Shown: positions 1 through 6,690, counted from the stretch's first letter. The stretch: 14,566 bases of DNA from an uncultured Eubacteriaceae bacterium (GCA_947565475.1 CANOGI010000024.1:1-14566); one strand, 5' to 3'. Notes: generated by a model not told the origin, from the sequence alone. Made by a program: numbers and translations.

Positions 1-38
1 TTTCCTCTTCTTCCATGTTTTCCTTCCGCTCTGTCAGA
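1..38 (-). other. Remnant of dUTPase motif V beyond the TAA
   Basis: Reading on in the dUTPase frame after the stop at 39-41 gives SDRAEGKHGRRG up to the window edge. This lines up residue by residue with the usual motif V of this subfamily (S-E-R-G-x-G-K-x-G-S-S-G): Ser, Arg, Gly, Lys, Gly and Gly are kept, and Asp replaces Glu. The natural reading is a nonsense codon that cut the gene, followed by some drift (Ala for Gly, Arg-Arg for Ser-Ser). The end of the frame lies outside the window. Confidence 0.6.
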
Positions 39-515
39 TTAAAACATTTTAAGATAGTCAAGACTTATCTGTTGTGTATCAAACTCATTATGAACAGAAT
101 GAATAATCCCCTGAAACAAAGCCTTTGAGTAAGGATACACAATATAGCCTTCTTTGATTATTTGCTTTGACAAATAATCAAAATCCTCAATATTTCTCTT
201 TAGTATAATAACCGGTTTTAAATTAACGTTTGACGTAGCTAAAAACCATTCCCCCCTATATCCTGAATCAATAACGCCGGCGCTGTATTTAATTCCTTTT
301 CCCCCGCTTGAGCCCCTCTCCTGAATTTGGATATAATACCCCTCGGGTATAACGCTGGCTATACCCGTAGGGACAAGGACCGTTTCCCCCGGCCTTATAA
401 TTATATATTCCTCGTCAAAACAAGGATATATGTCAAATCCGGCGTTTTCCTTTTCCTTTGACGGAATAACAGCGTTTTCCTTTACTTTAGCGAAATATAT
501 ACTTCTTAACTCCAT
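39..515 (-). CDS. dut: dUTPase-like protein, truncated before motif V
   Basis: Trimeric-type dUTPase fold: hydrolyses dUTP to dUMP and PPi in the cytosol, keeping uracil out of DNA. Visible motifs: I AGFDIY (25-30), II ERGSSGGKGI (66-75), III AGVIDSGYRGEW (79-90) with the catalytic-type Asp83 and Tyr86, and IV YPYSKALFQGII (127-138) with Gln135. The start ATG (513-515) has AAGGAGTT just upstream (521-528). The family normally ends with a Gly-rich motif V (like SERGTGKLGSSGK) that closes over the neighbouring active site. Here the protein ends LKMF and TAA, and a motif-V-like stretch follows in the same frame. The protein as read is therefore probably impaired, or the gene is a recent pseudogene. 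It follows the chemoreceptor gene on the same strand, with a terminator in between. The family is sure; activity is doubtful. Confidence 0.8.
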   Translation of the reverse strand: MELRSIYFAKVKENAVIPSKEKENAGFDIYPCFDEEYIIIRPGETVLVPTGIASVIPEGYYIQIQERGSSGGKGIKYSAGVIDSGYRGEWFLATSNVNLKPVIILKRNIEDFDYLSKQIIKEGYIVYPYSKALFQGIIHSVHNEFDTQQISLDYLKMF

Positions 516-528
516 AACAAAACTCCTT

Positions 529-580
529 AAAAAATAGCTCGCGGCGGTAAAATATTGTTTTTACCCCGCCGCGAGCGTAA
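529..580 (-). terminator. Rho-independent terminator after the chemoreceptor gene
   Basis: GCTCGCGGCGG (537-547) pairs perfectly with CCGCCGCGAGC (566-576), extended by TAAAA/TTTTA across a 2-nt bulge. On the minus strand the stem is followed by TATTTTTT. That U-tract runs straight into the AAGGAG of the dUTPase ribosome binding site, so terminator and RBS are back to back. Confidence 0.85.
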
Positions 581-605
581 TAATCAATACGATATACAAT
601 AAAAA

Positions 606-2807
606 TTAATATTTACCAAAATCTCTTGTCTTATCAAAATCAATAACCGGTATATCATCTGCCACAGCCGCAGAACGTCCCGGAACAGACGCCGCTTGAA
701 GCGGATTGATTCCAACTATATCATTTAACGGAGAACCATGAGGAATATGTCTTACACCGTCCTCAGAATTTATATTCGGCGCCGGCACAGATGAAGACGG
801 CATTGGTGATATTCTCTCCACTACAGTGTTGTCATCTCTATCTTTAGAATGGGTTTGAGTATTTTCTTTTATAGAAACAGTTTTTTTCGGTGACAAATCA
901 ACTTTTCCCGAATATTTAAGCTCTTTTTTAGGAGAGGGCTTGTCAAAAGCTTTCTTTTCAGCCTCCGCTCTTTTTTCCTCCGCTTTCTTAAACATTTGCT
1001 TGCTTCTCTCAACTTCCTCTTTTGTTTTAAGTTTAAAAGCTGAAATCAAGGATATAAGCTCGCCAGCGCTCTTCTCAAGGGAATTGGAAGCTAAAACAGA
1101 CTCGCTCGCTGATGATATATCTCTAACAATATTATCTATCTCATCTATGCTACCCTTTAAGGCGTCAATCTCAGACACCTGCCCGCTTGAGATTTTAGAA
1201 GCCGTTTCAATAATTGATGAGATTGTGTTGAATTTCTCAATTATATCGGCAAGAGACTCCGCTGTATTATGAGCGATTTTAGCCCCGTCAGAAATTTTAT
1301 CGATAGAACTCTCAATAAGCTCGGTAGTTTCTTTAGCCGCCTGCTGACTTCTTGAAGCGAGGGTTCTTACCTCATCGGCGACAACGGCGAAACCTTTTCC
1401 GTGTTCTCCGGCTCTCGCGGCCTCAACAGCGGCGTTAAGAGCGAGTATATTTGTCTGAAAAGCTATATCCTCAATAACTTTGATAATATTTGAGATACTG
1501 TTAGAAGCGTCGTTTATGTCGTTCATAGCTGAAAGCATATCGTCCATTTGCGAATTTCCGACAGAGGCTTTTTCTTTAGCTTGAATAGCGAGATTGTTAG
1601 CCTCAATAATATTTTTTTGATTTTCGTTAAACTGCTCCGCGATTTTTGAGATTCCCATATTGAGTCTGTTCACGGCGCTCGCCTGTAAAGACGTCTTATT
1701 TGAGATATTATTGCTTTCACCTGAAATTTTCGCCGACTCCGCTGAAATCTTCTTAGCGGTCTTTCCCATATCAATAATAACACCGTTAAAATTATTGATA
1801 GAAAAATCAATATAATCTTTCATAGGCTTAAAATCGCCTTTAAAATTGCCGCTTAAAGAGATTTTAAGATTTTGTTTCGATATTTCCGTAAACACATGGA
1901 TAATTTCTCGGAGGCAATTTGAAATCAAATCAAAAGAAGAATTTACCTCACGCTTTATTTCCTCAAACACACCCTTATAATTTCCTTTTATATTATCACC
2001 GAAATTATTTGAGCCACCGATTCTCGAGAATACGTCCAAAAGCTCGCTTGTGGGCTTATCAACGGCATCCAAAAGCTCGTTTGTCTTGATAACATATTCT
2101 TTTAATACCCCTTTGTATTTTTCCTCGTCTATACGCCTTGAGAAATCACCGTCGCAGGCAGCTACAATAGCCTCGTCAATATCAGCGAAAAAATCACCGT
2201 CAAACTTTGAGTCGGCTACAACGTCGTTATATAGTGCTTTCTCTCCCTTAAAATTAAGAGAACACTCTCCAGAGCCTGATGAGTAAGCCTTAAAAGCGTT
2301 TAAAACGCTGTTCGTCTCTTCTGTAAGGGATGATATTATATTGTTAAGATTTACGGCGGCGCCTCTGAAATCAGCGGAATAAGCGCTCTCGTTTACCTTA
2401 ACCAAAATATCGCCTCTTTCAATCTTGCCGGAAACCTCCTCAATATCAGAAACAATATTCTTTAAAGCTTCCGTAACATCGGAAATTTTATTTGAGACGA
2501 TGTCTATATCATATGTATCGTTCGTTCTGAAAGAAACATTTAAATTCCCGTTTAAGAAATCGGAAATCTTTCCAGAAAGCCGTGAGATTTTTCCAGATAC
2601 GCTTTTCGGAACAATCACGGCGAAAACAATGGATACCAGAAAAAGTACGGCTGAAACCGCCCCGACAATTACAACGCTCAAAATTCCGGCACCCTCGGCA
2701 ATTAAGAATACAACCGAAATAACTCCAAGAATAAGCGATAAAACCGCGGTTATAATAAAAGCCGCCGCGATTTTGCCGCCAGAAGATTTACCGTTTTGAT
2801 TTGTCAT
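606..2807 (-). CDS. Methyl-accepting chemotaxis protein, multi-HAMP, no outside sensor
   Basis: Membrane chemoreceptor that controls CheA through CheW and so flagellar rotation. Two membrane helices (about 13-36 and 42-66) are joined by only about five residues, so there is no extracellular ligand domain. Residues 67-350 are helical with HAMP-like repeats (for example GDFSRRIDEEKYKGVLKEYV, 220-239). The signalling domain is about 371-594 with the hairpin tip IAFQTNILALNAAVEAARAG (448-467) and GFAVVADEVR (472-481). By eye it lines up with E. coli Tsr without gaps, suggesting the 36-heptad class. A charged, Pro/Ser-rich tail of about 140 residues ends in DFGKY. ATG at 2805-2807 has GAGGGG at 2815-2820. 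No clear promoter was found. The input may be cytoplasmic, or membrane/redox state sensed through HAMPs; the ligand cannot be told. Confidence 0.93.
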   Translation of the reverse strand: MTNQNGKSSGGKIAAAFIITAVLSLILGVISVVFLIAEGAGILSVVIVGAVSAVLFLVSIVFAVIVPKSVSGKISRLSGKISDFLNGNLNVSFRTNDTYDIDIVSNKISDVTEALKNIVSDIEEVSGKIERGDILVKVNESAYSADFRGAAVNLNNIISSLTEETNSVLNAFKAYSSGSGECSLNFKGEKALYNDVVADSKFDGDFFADIDEAIVAACDGDFSRRIDEEKYKGVLKEYVIKTNELLDAVDKPTSELLDVFSRIGGSNNFGDNIKGNYKGVFEEIKREVNSSFDLISNCLREIIHVFTEISKQNLKISLSGNFKGDFKPMKDYIDFSINNFNGVIIDMGKTAKKISAESAKISGESNNISNKTSLQASAVNRLNMGISKIAEQFNENQKNIIEANNLAIQAKEKASVGNSQMDDMLSAMNDINDASNSISNIIKVIEDIAFQTNILALNAAVEAARAGEHGKGFAVVADEVRTLASRSQQAAKETTELIESSIDKISDGAKIAHNTAESLADIIEKFNTISSIIETASKISSGQVSEIDALKGSIDEIDNIVRDISSASESVLASNSLEKSAGELISLISAFKLKTKEEVERSKQMFKKAEEKRAEAEKKAFDKPSPKKELKYSGKVDLSPKKTVSIKENTQTHSKDRDDNTVVERISPMPSSSVPAPNINSEDGVRHIPHGSPLNDIVGINPLQAASVPGRSAAVADDIPVIDFDKTRDFGKY

Positions 2808-2869
2808 TTTATTTCCCCTCTTTCATAAAAATTAATATTTTTCGGAATCAATCCGATAAAAAATTTAAA

Positions 2870-2885
2870 CGCCCTGTTTACACAG
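2870..2885. repeat. Small hairpin upstream of the chemoreceptor gene
   Basis: CCCTGT and ACAGGG form a perfect 6-bp stem around TTAC, flanked by A/T runs. A second short inverted repeat TCGGA/TCCGA sits at 2842-2856. Both lie in the presumed leader or promoter of the chemoreceptor gene. They could be an operator or leader hairpin; function is not shown. Confidence 0.35.
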
Positions 2886-3454
2886 GGTAAAATTTTCAAA
2901 AAAACGCCTCTCCTACAGAAAGCCTTAAAACTAAAAAACACAAAAATAAAACAACTTTATATTTTGTTTTTTTATAGTTCTTTGAATATCTCCTTAAACT
3001 TCCAAAAAATTTATATTTCATTTCAAAAAAATACTCATACCCTACAAGGGCAAAATCGCCCAGTTGGTTAAGCCCTTCGCTCGCTTAATTTAATAATCCA
3101 CAGCAATTCCAGAATAGATGGAGAAAAGAAAAAATATTTTACTCAATATTTCTTAACGCTATCGGCATTTAAAAACCAAAACGCCTTTCGCTAAAATATA
3201 GAATAAAATGTTTTTTCTTTCTATACCGGAATTGCTGTAATCATAATTTTTAAGTAGGCTCCAATAAAAAAATGGACTTTTTACGCCTCTCTCAGCGAAA
3301 CGCACAAAAAAAAACACAAACCATAATAAAATTTAGCAAACATTATGAACTTTAAATACATCTTACCGTTTTTGTTATATATATTATAAAACAAACTCTA
3401 ATGTATTGCAATGCTTAATTAAAAAATTATGTAAATTTTTTTATTGTTTTATGT
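2886..3454. other. AT-rich spacer without a gene
   Basis: No credible ORF or RNA gene is seen on either strand. It contains a 6-bp hairpin TTAAGC/GCTTAA (3068-3088), the inverted-repeat element at 3100-3238, and AT-rich sequence. The chemoreceptor promoter should lie at its left side, but I see no convincing -35/-10 pair. Confidence 0.5.
3100..3238. repeat. 139-bp long inverted-repeat element (MITE-like)
   Basis: The ends ACAGCAATTCC (3100-3110) and GGAATTGCTGT (3228-3238) are exact inverses. The match continues inward for about 34 bases (ATAGA, then AAGAAAAAAxATTTT) with three mismatches and a 7-base insertion on the left arm. The roughly 60-base interior codes for nothing. TAATC flanks both sides (3094-3098 and 3238-3242) but overlaps the repeat, so it is weak evidence for a target duplication. 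The ends differ from those of the other repeat family in this window. Confidence 0.6.
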
Positions 3455-3481
3455 TAATTTTTCAAAGAAGAGAGCCGATAT
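3455..3481 (+). promoter_or_regulatory. Sigma-D (sigma-28, flagellar) type promoter
   Basis: TAAT (3455-3458), then exactly 15 bases, then GCCGATAT (3474-3481). The Bacillus sigma-D consensus is TAAA-N15-GCCGATAT, so only one base differs. It points at the gene starting at 3622 and would give a leader of about 130 bases. Confidence 0.65.
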
Positions 3482-3621
3482 ATTTTATGTAAAGCAAAAT
3501 GTTAAATTTTACGCTAAGCGCCTTTTAAAGGATTGGGCAAAAATATTCGTATTTTCATTTTATAAAAATACCACAAACATATGGCGTTTGGCATCAGTTT
3601 ATTTTTTAAGGAGGTAATGTT

Positions 3622-4233
3622 ATGTCAGTAAGTTCTATCGATTATAACAAAACAGTTCAAACTTATGAAACAAAAGCCAAGACAGCGGAAGATACTAACA
3701 AAAAAGAAACAGCATCTGAGAAAAAGACTAATTACGACACTTATGAAAAAGGCACATCAACAAATACTTCTTATGACAGAGCAGAGGCTCAAAAAGCTAT
3801 TAAAGCCGCTGAAAGCGCTAAAGCTCAAAGTATGCAGACTCTTTTAAACAGTATGCTTAAAACTCAGTACGGAAAATACCTCAAGGCTATGCCTTCATCT
3901 AATCTTAAAGATTACTTCTCTAATCTTGAGGTTGACGACGCGACAAGACTTCAGGCTCAGCAGGATATTTCAGAGGACGGTTACTGGGGAGTTAAACAGA
4001 CTGCGGGAAGAATTCTTGATTTCGCTAAAGCTCTCGCCGGAGACGACCCTGAAAAGCTTGAGGAAATGAAAGCCGCCGTTGAAAAAGGATTTAAACTCGC
4101 TGAGGAAATGTGGGGCGGCAGTCTTCCAGGAATATCACAGCAGACATACGACAAAGTTATGGAAGGTTTCGACGAGTGGTCAAAAGCTATTTCCGAAAAA
4201 CAGGCCGGAGCTACAGAAGCTGTAAACAAATAA
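3622..4233 (+). CDS. Uncharacterised protein with GYWGVKQTA/LPxISQQT domain
   Basis: 203 residues, no signal peptide or membrane segment. Residues 1-55 are Thr/Lys/Glu-rich and look disordered; 55-80 form an Ala/Lys-rich helix. The conserved-looking part is 115-187: ISEDGYWGVKQTAGRILDFA, then GDDPEK, GFKLAEEMWGGSLPGISQQT and GFDEW. I remember this pattern from DUF5610-type proteins of unknown function; that name is tentative. The start is secure: AAGGAGG (3608-3614) lies 7 bases before ATG. The gene stands alone between a sigma-D type promoter and a strong terminator, so co-expression with flagellar and chemotaxis genes is the best hint of a job (inference). An unfolded N-terminus could suit export by the flagellar apparatus, but nothing proves that. 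Confidence 0.85.
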   Translation: MSVSSIDYNKTVQTYETKAKTAEDTNKKETASEKKTNYDTYEKGTSTNTSYDRAEAQKAIKAAESAKAQSMQTLLNSMLKTQYGKYLKAMPSSNLKDYFSNLEVDDATRLQAQQDISEDGYWGVKQTAGRILDFAKALAGDDPEKLEEMKAAVEKGFKLAEEMWGGSLPGISQQTYDKVMEGFDEWSKAISEKQAGATEAVNK

Positions 4234-4305
4234 TCTTTTCTCAACAAATATCTGTTACAAGCATTTCTTTAAAACAAATAAATTAAGTAATTGACAAAAA
4301 CCAAA

Positions 4306-4359
4306 AACATATATATATAAACTACAGCGCTGTTTTTATATATAGCCGGTTTTTCCGGC
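4306..4359 (+). other. Two small hairpins before the terminator
   Basis: TATATATAAA and TTTATATATA flank the palindrome ACAGCGCTGT (4324-4333), forming an AT-rich stem-loop. GCCGG-TTTTT-CCGGC (4345-4359) follows. They sit in the 3' untranslated region of the preceding gene and could protect the transcript end. Confidence 0.4.
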
Positions 4360-4363
4360 GCTT

Positions 4364-4403
4364 AAAAGGTTTCGTGAAACGATAATCACGAAACCTTTTT
4401 TAT
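4364..4403 (+). terminator. Strong rho-independent terminator
   Basis: AAAAGGTTTCGTGA (4364-4377) and TCACGAAACCTTTT (4386-4399) form a perfect 14-bp stem with an 8-base loop, followed by TTTTTT. It ends the transcript of the 3622-4233 gene. On the other strand the stem is followed by only four T, so it is weaker for the facing lipoprotein gene. Confidence 0.92.
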
Positions 4404-4444
4404 TAGACTTCTTTTGAAACTATGCTGTTACGGCATATAGTTTA

Positions 4445-4656
4445 TTATAATCAAATCACTTGAAAAAGAGTAAAAGAAGGCGAGATAAAAATTATTTTCG
4501 CGAGGCGGAGGCTGGTCGTAAAGCTTCGCTTTACTGCTCGCCCATGCGTCCTGGGAAGGAGAGCCATAGTTAGGAGCCTATGCCGACTGACGATAACATA
4601 GCAAAAGTGATTTTTAGCCACCGAACTTGTTTGTTTTTTAAGTGATTTGATTATAA
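4445..4656. repeat. 212-bp element with 23-bp terminal inverted repeats (copy A)
   Basis: The ends at 4445-4467 and 4634-4656 are inverse copies matching at 22 of 23 bases, with core TCAAATCACTT. The interior is GC-richer than the surroundings and structured: GTAAAGC-TTC-GCTTTAC (4518-4534) is a perfect hairpin, GGCGAG/CTCGCC (4479-4484, 4537-4542) are complementary, and CATAG/CTATG pair around 4565-4582. No ORF is credible. The interior 4558-4633 has a diverged inverted copy near 14243-14313. Size, ends and lack of coding fit a MITE-type non-autonomous element; no transposase is in the window. Confidence 0.75.
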
Positions 4657-4734
4657 CTATAATGTTTAATAAAACCTAATATATCTTACTGTCGCGCGCT
4701 GAAATCCCATAAATTTCGGGAACCCTGTTTGGTA

Positions 4735-5910
4735 TCAGTGATTATATTTTAATATAAACGCCGGTACAGGCTCCACAAACCGTCCAAGTTCCTTAATAGC
4801 CTCCTCATAGGTATTCACAAAATTGCAGCTGAAACTTCCGTCTTTTTTAGCGCCCCCCGCGAGCTTTTTCCCTGACGCCAGCTCCATATAAAGTACGTGC
4901 TGAGTTCCGCAACAATAAGTTATCTCATCAGAAGCGTCTATGATTTTTTGCTCTTTAAGGGCGTTTATAACATTCTCATAATGCTCCGTCGTCCTGACTT
5001 CTTTTCTGTATATATAAAGAGTGTACGGCGGAAGAAGGCTCAAATCAAAATCCGTATACGCCGAATTGAGATACGTCTTCACGTTTTCCTGGTTTTCAAG
5101 AGCTTTCTCAACAACTTTCCAACCATCGTTTTCCTTTTTTAAAAGATATTCGGTAGTATTTGTCACATCGTCCTTACCGGATAAAATCACCACGGCGTAA
5201 AGGTCATTGTTAGCGGCATACCTTACTATATACTCAGGCACATAGCTTTTTTCTAAAGAGGTGTCGCCCCTAAAAATCCCTATAGCGACCATAAGGGAGT
5301 TATAGACCTCCCCGCCCGTCTCAGGATTTGAGACAGCGCCTTTGTCTATATTATATTTAAGTATCATTTCCCTGAATTCATCGTCTGGTATGAGTTTTTC
5401 GTCAAAGCCAACCCCGCCTATAATATAACCCTCGGTAGTCTTAACAGCGGCGAAAATATCAAGGGTAGTTTTCTTAAAGTCTTTGTCAACGTCAGTCGGC
5501 TTTAAATATAAAACAAGTGAATTATCAACCGTATTTCCGCTGTTTAAATATCCTGAGTTTTTAATATCGTCTATAGTCACATCGGTAAGTTTTCCCGACT
5601 CATCATAATATGATAGAAAACCAGCCCATGAGAAAAAGTCGTTGTCAGCTTTCTTTTTGGAGTAGTATCTCTCACAGGCGATAGCGGTCTTTTTTATTTT
5701 CTCGTAAAGCTCGTCTGACGGAGCGGGCAGACTCTGGCTTTCCGACCCCTCAAATGACGGCAGTGACTCGGTATTGGTTTCCGCCTCTGTCTCTATAATT
5801 GTTTCATTTGTAGTTTCATCCGCGCTTTCCTCTCCGCAGCCTGAAAAAACACTTAAAGAAATCATTCCGATAACCGCCGCCGTAACATATCTTTTATTTT
5901 TCCTCATCAT
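4735..5910 (-). CDS. Putative lipoprotein, family not recognised
   Basis: 391 residues from the preferred start. The N-terminus MMRKNKRYVTAAVIGMISLS is a signal peptide ending in FSGC, with Cys25 as the likely lipidated residue, so the protein should sit on the outer face of the membrane. A Glu/Thr/Ser-rich linker (about 26-65) leads to a globular part of mixed helix and strand with no motif I can name. An ATG six bases upstream (5914-5916) is possible, but the AAGGA of the RBS is only 2 bases from it and 8 bases from the ATG at 5908-5910, so the latter is preferred. The start overlaps the end of the upstream acidic-protein gene, which implies one operon with coupled translation. Function is unknown. 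Confidence 0.8.
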   Translation of the reverse strand: MMRKNKRYVTAAVIGMISLSVFSGCGEESADETTNETIIETEAETNTESLPSFEGSESQSLPAPSDELYEKIKKTAIACERYYSKKKADNDFFSWAGFLSYYDESGKLTDVTIDDIKNSGYLNSGNTVDNSLVLYLKPTDVDKDFKKTTLDIFAAVKTTEGYIIGGVGFDEKLIPDDEFREMILKYNIDKGAVSNPETGGEVYNSLMVAIGIFRGDTSLEKSYVPEYIVRYAANNDLYAVVILSGKDDVTNTTEYLLKKENDGWKVVEKALENQENVKTYLNSAYTDFDLSLLPPYTLYIYRKEVRTTEHYENVINALKEQKIIDASDEITYCCGTQHVLYMELASGKKLAGGAKKDGSFSCNFVNTYEEAIKELGRFVEPVPAFILKYNH

Positions 5911-6313
5911 ATTCATCTTCCTTATCCTTTATTGTTTCATAAACGTCGTTTAACTCATTTTTATGAATATTTAAAATTTTTATTATTTTTTCCTCAAGTT
6001 CATCTGTATCCTCGGTATAATCAAAAATTATCTCCCATGTTGGGTTATAGCAGTCCTCTTCCTCCGCGACGCTTTCCGCCGCGTCTTTAAAAACATCTGT
6101 ATCATAATAATCAAAAACAGCGCCGTATTCCCAGTCGGAAACATCTCTGTCCGTGGAAACCTTTAAATGCGTTTTAAGCTTCTCATTTTCCTCCTGAACA
6201 AAAATGTTCACAAGCAAATTTTCATTCTCAGCGAGAGTAAGGCTCGCCAATTCCTTTTCCAAAAATCCCGTTTTCACGTTTTTCTCCATAATCACTATAA
6301 TAGTATCGTCCAT
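5894..6313 (-). CDS. Acidic conserved-type small protein (possibly DUF6762)
   Basis: 139 residues, cytosolic by sequence (no signal or membrane segment), strongly acidic, with a charged C-terminus. Visible blocks are IVIMEKNVKTGFLEKELASL (6-25), STDRDVSDWEYGAVFDYYD (53-71), DCYNPTWEIIFDY (86-98) and NIHKNELNDVYETIKDKEDEY (114-134). I associate this pattern with a clostridial family of unknown function, perhaps DUF6762; the name is from memory and unsure. TAGGAGAA (6321-6328) precedes the ATG at 6311-6313. Its 3' end overlaps the lipoprotein start, so the two are probably made together. Confidence 0.78.
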   Translation of the reverse strand: MDDTIIVIMEKNVKTGFLEKELASLTLAENENLLVNIFVQEENEKLKTHLKVSTDRDVSDWEYGAVFDYYDTDVFKDAAESVAEEEDCYNPTWEIIFDYTEDTDELEEKIIKILNIHKNELNDVYETIKDKEDEYDEEK

Positions 6314-6379
6314 AATGTTTTTCTCCTATAATACACAAGTAAATCCGTCGAGGCAATCTTAATAGACTGTAAACGCCCC

Positions 6380-6484
6380 CTATAGTCAATACACCAAAAA
6401 ACAAATACGTTATATAGATAGTCACTCCATCTATACAAGTTAATAAAAATCCATTAGCCACTTTTCAAGTTTATCGACTATAAT
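6380..6484. repeat. 105-bp inverted-repeat element (copy G)
   Basis: The left end, CTATAGTCAATACACC from 6380, and the inverse of the right end, TTATAGTCGATAAACTTG (right end at 6461-6484), match at about 16 of 22 bases. Both resemble the ends of copy A and of the end at 14219. It lies directly upstream of the acidic-protein gene, so the promoter of that gene would be in or next to the element. No coding capacity. Confidence 0.5.
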
Positions 6485-6584
6485 ATATTTTTATTTAAAA
6501 TTAATATTATATTCAATTATTATATTACTTTAAAAAGATTATTGCAAGGATAACGCCAAAATAAATCATTCTTTATTACAACAA

Positions 6585-6690
6585 ACTATATAGTCAAATC
6601 ACTTGAAAAGGAGCAAAAGGAGGCGAGATAAAAATTTTGTAATAAATAATAAAAAACCCTGTCTTTTTTAGCGATTTGGAGTTATAATAA
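6585..6690. repeat. About 105-bp inverted-repeat element (copy B)
   Basis: From 6595 the sequence TCAAATCACTTGAAAA and what follows to GGCGAGATAAAAATT (6622-6636) repeats the left arm of copy A (4451 onward) nearly base for base over about 42 bases. The right end (AGCGATTTGGAGTTATAA, 6670-6687) is a diverged inverse of the left. The interior of copy A is missing, so B looks like an internally deleted relative. TATAAT at 6684-6689 points towards metH, but no good -35 precedes it. Confidence 0.6.

Noticed and set aside
1..16. Start of a new minus-strand gene (ATG at 14-16 reading MEEEE, with GGAAGGA before it)
   Set aside because: The same bases read in the dUTPase frame give a recognisable motif V, which explains them better. 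Only four codons after the ATG are visible.
940..2799. Several plus-strand reading frames of 78-124 residues
   Set aside because: They are antisense to the chemoreceptor gene, Ser-rich as expected from the opposite strand, and lack ribosome binding sites.
2839..2867. Sigma-D promoter for the chemoreceptor (TAAA and TCCGAAAA on the minus strand)
   Set aside because: The spacing is 17 instead of 15 and the -10 part matches only 6 of 8 bases.
4445..4656. A known housekeeping RNA (SRP, 6S, RNase P) or tRNA in copy A
   Set aside because: No diagnostic core of these RNAs is seen, and the inverted ends fit a repeat element better.
6317..6350. Sigma-A promoter on the minus strand (TTGCCT, 17 bases, TATTAT) before the acidic-protein gene
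   Set aside because: It would start transcription inside the ribosome binding site, leaving almost no leader.
6228..6461. 77-residue minus-strand reading frame with a hydrophobic start
   Set aside because: Half lies in repeat copy G and half overlaps the acidic-protein gene in another frame, and there is no ribosome binding site before its ATG.
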